Source: Euglena gracilis | Lineage: Eukaryota; Euglenozoa; Euglenophyceae; Euglenales; Euglenaceae | Direction of reading: 5' to 3' | NCBI GenBank assembly: GCA_900893395.1 | Contig: CAAHFI011993754.1 | Location: 1-64,000, forward strand | Length of the DNA stretch: 64,000 nt | Shown: positions 62,751 to 64,000 of the stretch, piece by piece | Numbering within the stretch: position 1 is the stretch's first letter | How the letters are laid out: each line of letters opens with the position of its first letter | Notes under the pieces: model-generated | Databases searched by the model: none | What the model was told of the DNA's origin: nothing | Seen by the model: only the letters and a program-made list of their open reading frames with translations | Translations under genes and position numbers: made by a program

Positions 62751-63807
62751 TATTTGGGGCCTCGAACAGTTGGGCAACAAAAGGATTTGCCCCCAATCAG
62801 TTGGGTTACACAAGGGATTTGCCCCCAAAACGGGTGGGTAACACAAGGGATTTTGTTATTTTGGGCCCTCGAACAGTTGGGCAACAAAAGGGATTTGCCC
62901 CCCAAATCAGTTGGGTTACACAAGGGATTTGCCCCCCAAAACGGGTGGGTAACACAAGGGATTTTGTTATTTGGGCCCTCGAACAGTTGGGCAACAAAAG
63001 GGATTTGCCCCCAAACAGTTGGGATTACACAAGGGATTTGCCCCCAAAACGGGTGGGTACACAAGGGATTTTGTTATTTTGGGGCCCTCGAACAGTTGGG
63101 CAAAAAAAAGGGATTTGCCCCCAAAACGGGTGGGTAACACAAGGGATTTTGTTATTTAGGGCCCTCGAACAGTTGGGCAACAAAAGGGATTTGCCCCCAA
63201 ATCAGTTGGGTTACACAAGGGATTTGCCCCCAAAACGGGTGGGTAACACAAGGGATTTGTTATTTTGGGGCCTCGAACAGTGGCAACAAAAGGGATTTGC
63301 CCCCAATCAGTTGGGTTAACAAGGATTTGCCCCCAAAACGGGTGGGTAACACAAGGGATTTTGTTATTTTGGGGCCCTCGAACAGTTGGGCAACAAAAGG
63401 GATTTGCCCCCCAAATCAGTTGGGTTACACAAGGGATTTGCCCCCCAAAACGGGTGGGTAACACAAGGGATTTTTGTTATTTTGGGGCCCTCGAACAGTT
63501 GGGCAACAAAAGGGATTTCCCCCAAATCAGTTGGTTAACACAAGGGATTTCCCCTAAACGTTGGGTAACACAAGGGATTTTTTTTTGGGCCCTCGAACAG
63601 TTGGGCAACAAAAGGGATTTGCCCCAAAACGGGTGGGTAACACAAGGGATTTTGTTATTTTGGGGCCCTCGAACAGTTGGGCAAAAAGGGATTTGCCCCC
63701 AATCAGTTGGGTTACACAAGGGATTTGCCCCCAAAACGGGTGGGTAACACAAGGGATTTGTTATTTTGGGGCCCTCGAACAGTTGGGCAACAAAAGGATT
63801 TGCCCCC

Positions 63808-63915
63808 CACAGTTGGTACACAAGGGATTTTGGGTTAACACAAGGGATTTTGTTATTTTGGGGCCCTCGAACAGTTGGGCAACAAAAGGGATTTGCCCCC
63901 CAAAACGGGTGTAAC
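63808..63915 (+). repeat. c-to-a fusion followed by a short a
   Basis: ACAGTTGGTACACAAGGG is followed by ATTTTGGGTTAACAC, a fused c/a. One unit later, at 63902, a reads AAAACGGGTGTAACAC. The pair repeats an arrangement seen several times after 53 kb. Confidence 0.78.
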
Positions 63916-64000
63916 ACAAGGGATTTTGTTATTTAGGGGCCCTCGAACAGTTGGGCAACAAAAGGGATTTGCCCCCAAATCAGTTGGGTTACACAAGGGA

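Larger units (their letters stand above)
1..64000 (+). repeat. Satellite DNA array of 78-bp and about 110-bp units, filling the window
   Basis: Every line of the window reads as the same family in the same orientation; I saw no inverted unit and no stretch of foreign DNA. Each unit has module a (starting AAAACGGGTGGG), module b (starting CGAACAGTTGGG) and, in long units, module c (starting AGATCAGTTGGG or AATCAGTTGGG). Unit spacing averages about 94 bp at 7.4-8.3 kb, 107 bp at 32.1-33.0 kb and 95 bp at 42.0-43.0 kb, so roughly 600-700 units are present. Differences between units are mostly one-base gains or losses in C, G, A or T runs; substitutions are rarer. The window starts inside an a module and ends inside a c module, so both array edges lie outside. 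The family is not one I recognise. Chromosomal position (centromere, subtelomere or other heterochromatin) cannot be told from the sequence alone. Confidence 0.98.
52071..64000 (+). repeat. Right domain, GATC-free, rich in fused and shortened units
   Basis: The last GATC is at 52067. From there on every c module I read starts AATCAG, AAATCAG, CATCAG, TATCAG or a shortened form. Rearranged units are frequent: c-to-a fusions, a modules starting GGGTGTAAC or GGGTTGTAAC, and TTTAGGGG tails at 52630, 58598, 59709, 61238, 63158 and 63935. The window ends inside a c module. Confidence 0.78.

Noticed and set aside
12600-63935. Telomere-like TTTAGGG
   Set aside because: It appears only as a single motif inside a variant a tail (TTTAGGGG) in scattered units, never as a tandem run.
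1-64000. CRISPR array (short direct repeats with spacers)
   Set aside because: The segments between conserved blocks are themselves repeated (a, b and c modules); there are no unique spacers, no leader and no cas genes.
1-64000. CENP-B box
   Set aside because: No stretch on either strand fits the TTCG...A..CGGG pattern. The unit has CGGG on one strand and TTCG on the other, not in the required arrangement.
1-64000. Transposon, LTR element or viral insertion within the array
   Set aside because: Every region reads as satellite modules. I found no terminal repeats, no target-site duplication and no non-satellite stretch longer than about 15 bp.
1-64000. tRNA, rRNA or other RNA genes
   Set aside because: No cloverleaf motifs or ribosomal core sequences; the small hairpins are a property of each repeat unit.

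Overview
The whole 64 kb window is one uninterrupted tandem-repeat (satellite) array in a single orientation. I find no protein gene, RNA gene, transposon, CRISPR array or unique-sequence island. It begins inside one repeat unit and ends inside another, so the array is longer than the window on both sides. A homogeneous array of this size is typical of a eukaryotic nuclear chromosome (centromeric, pericentromeric, subtelomeric or knob-type heterochromatin) assembled from long reads. I do not recognise the repeat family and cannot name the organism. From unit spacing in three sampled stretches (about 94, 95 and 107 bp) I estimate 600-700 units.

The repeat is modular. There are three modules, all variants of one ancestral block of about 34 bp with the layout [12 bp ending GGG]-[11 bp ending GGG]-[ATTTG plus a C-run]. 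Module a is about 44 bp: AAAACGGGTGGG, then TAACACAAGGG, then an expanded tail ATTTTGTTATTTTGGGG plus CCCT. Module b is 34 bp: CGAACAGTTGGG, CAACAAAAGGG, ATTTGCCCCCC. Module c is 34 bp: AGATCAGTTGGG or AATCAGTTGGG, TTACACAAGGG, ATTTGCCCCCC. Units are either short (a+b, 78 bp) or long (a+b+c, 108-112 bp), mixed irregularly. The 78-bp unit is 50% GC.

Layout by domain. 1-7.1 kb: diverged block with c modules of AGATCAG plus GGGAACAAGGG or GGGCAAC type, and CGGCTGGG and CCTCCC variants. 7.1-12.3 kb: many rearranged units. 9.3-16.9 kb: c subtype GGGCACAAGGG. 18.9-29.5 kb: no GATC, c of AAATCAG/AATCAG type. 29.5-32.6 kb: a block resembling the left end (GATC, GGGAACAAGGG, CGGCTGGG and GGGAATTTG return). 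32.6-37.6 kb: almost only long units, with c modules alternating between AATCAG and a shortened AAAGTTGGG form; three copies of one 24-bp deletion. 38.4-50.2 kb: the most regular core, with GATC c modules, a GGGGCCCCGAAC variant and a TACAC c variant. 50.4-64 kb: units in which c is fused to a shortened a (TTTGCCCTGGG and relatives), often followed one unit later by a second shortened a; no GATC after 52.07 kb.

The domains, shared deletions and hybrid modules fit unequal exchange or replication slippage with local homogenisation. One-base changes in homopolymers are everywhere and may be partly sequencing or polishing error. Long open frames exist on both strands because the 78-bp unit is 26 codons and four of its six frames lack a stop; they are by-products of the repeat, not genes.
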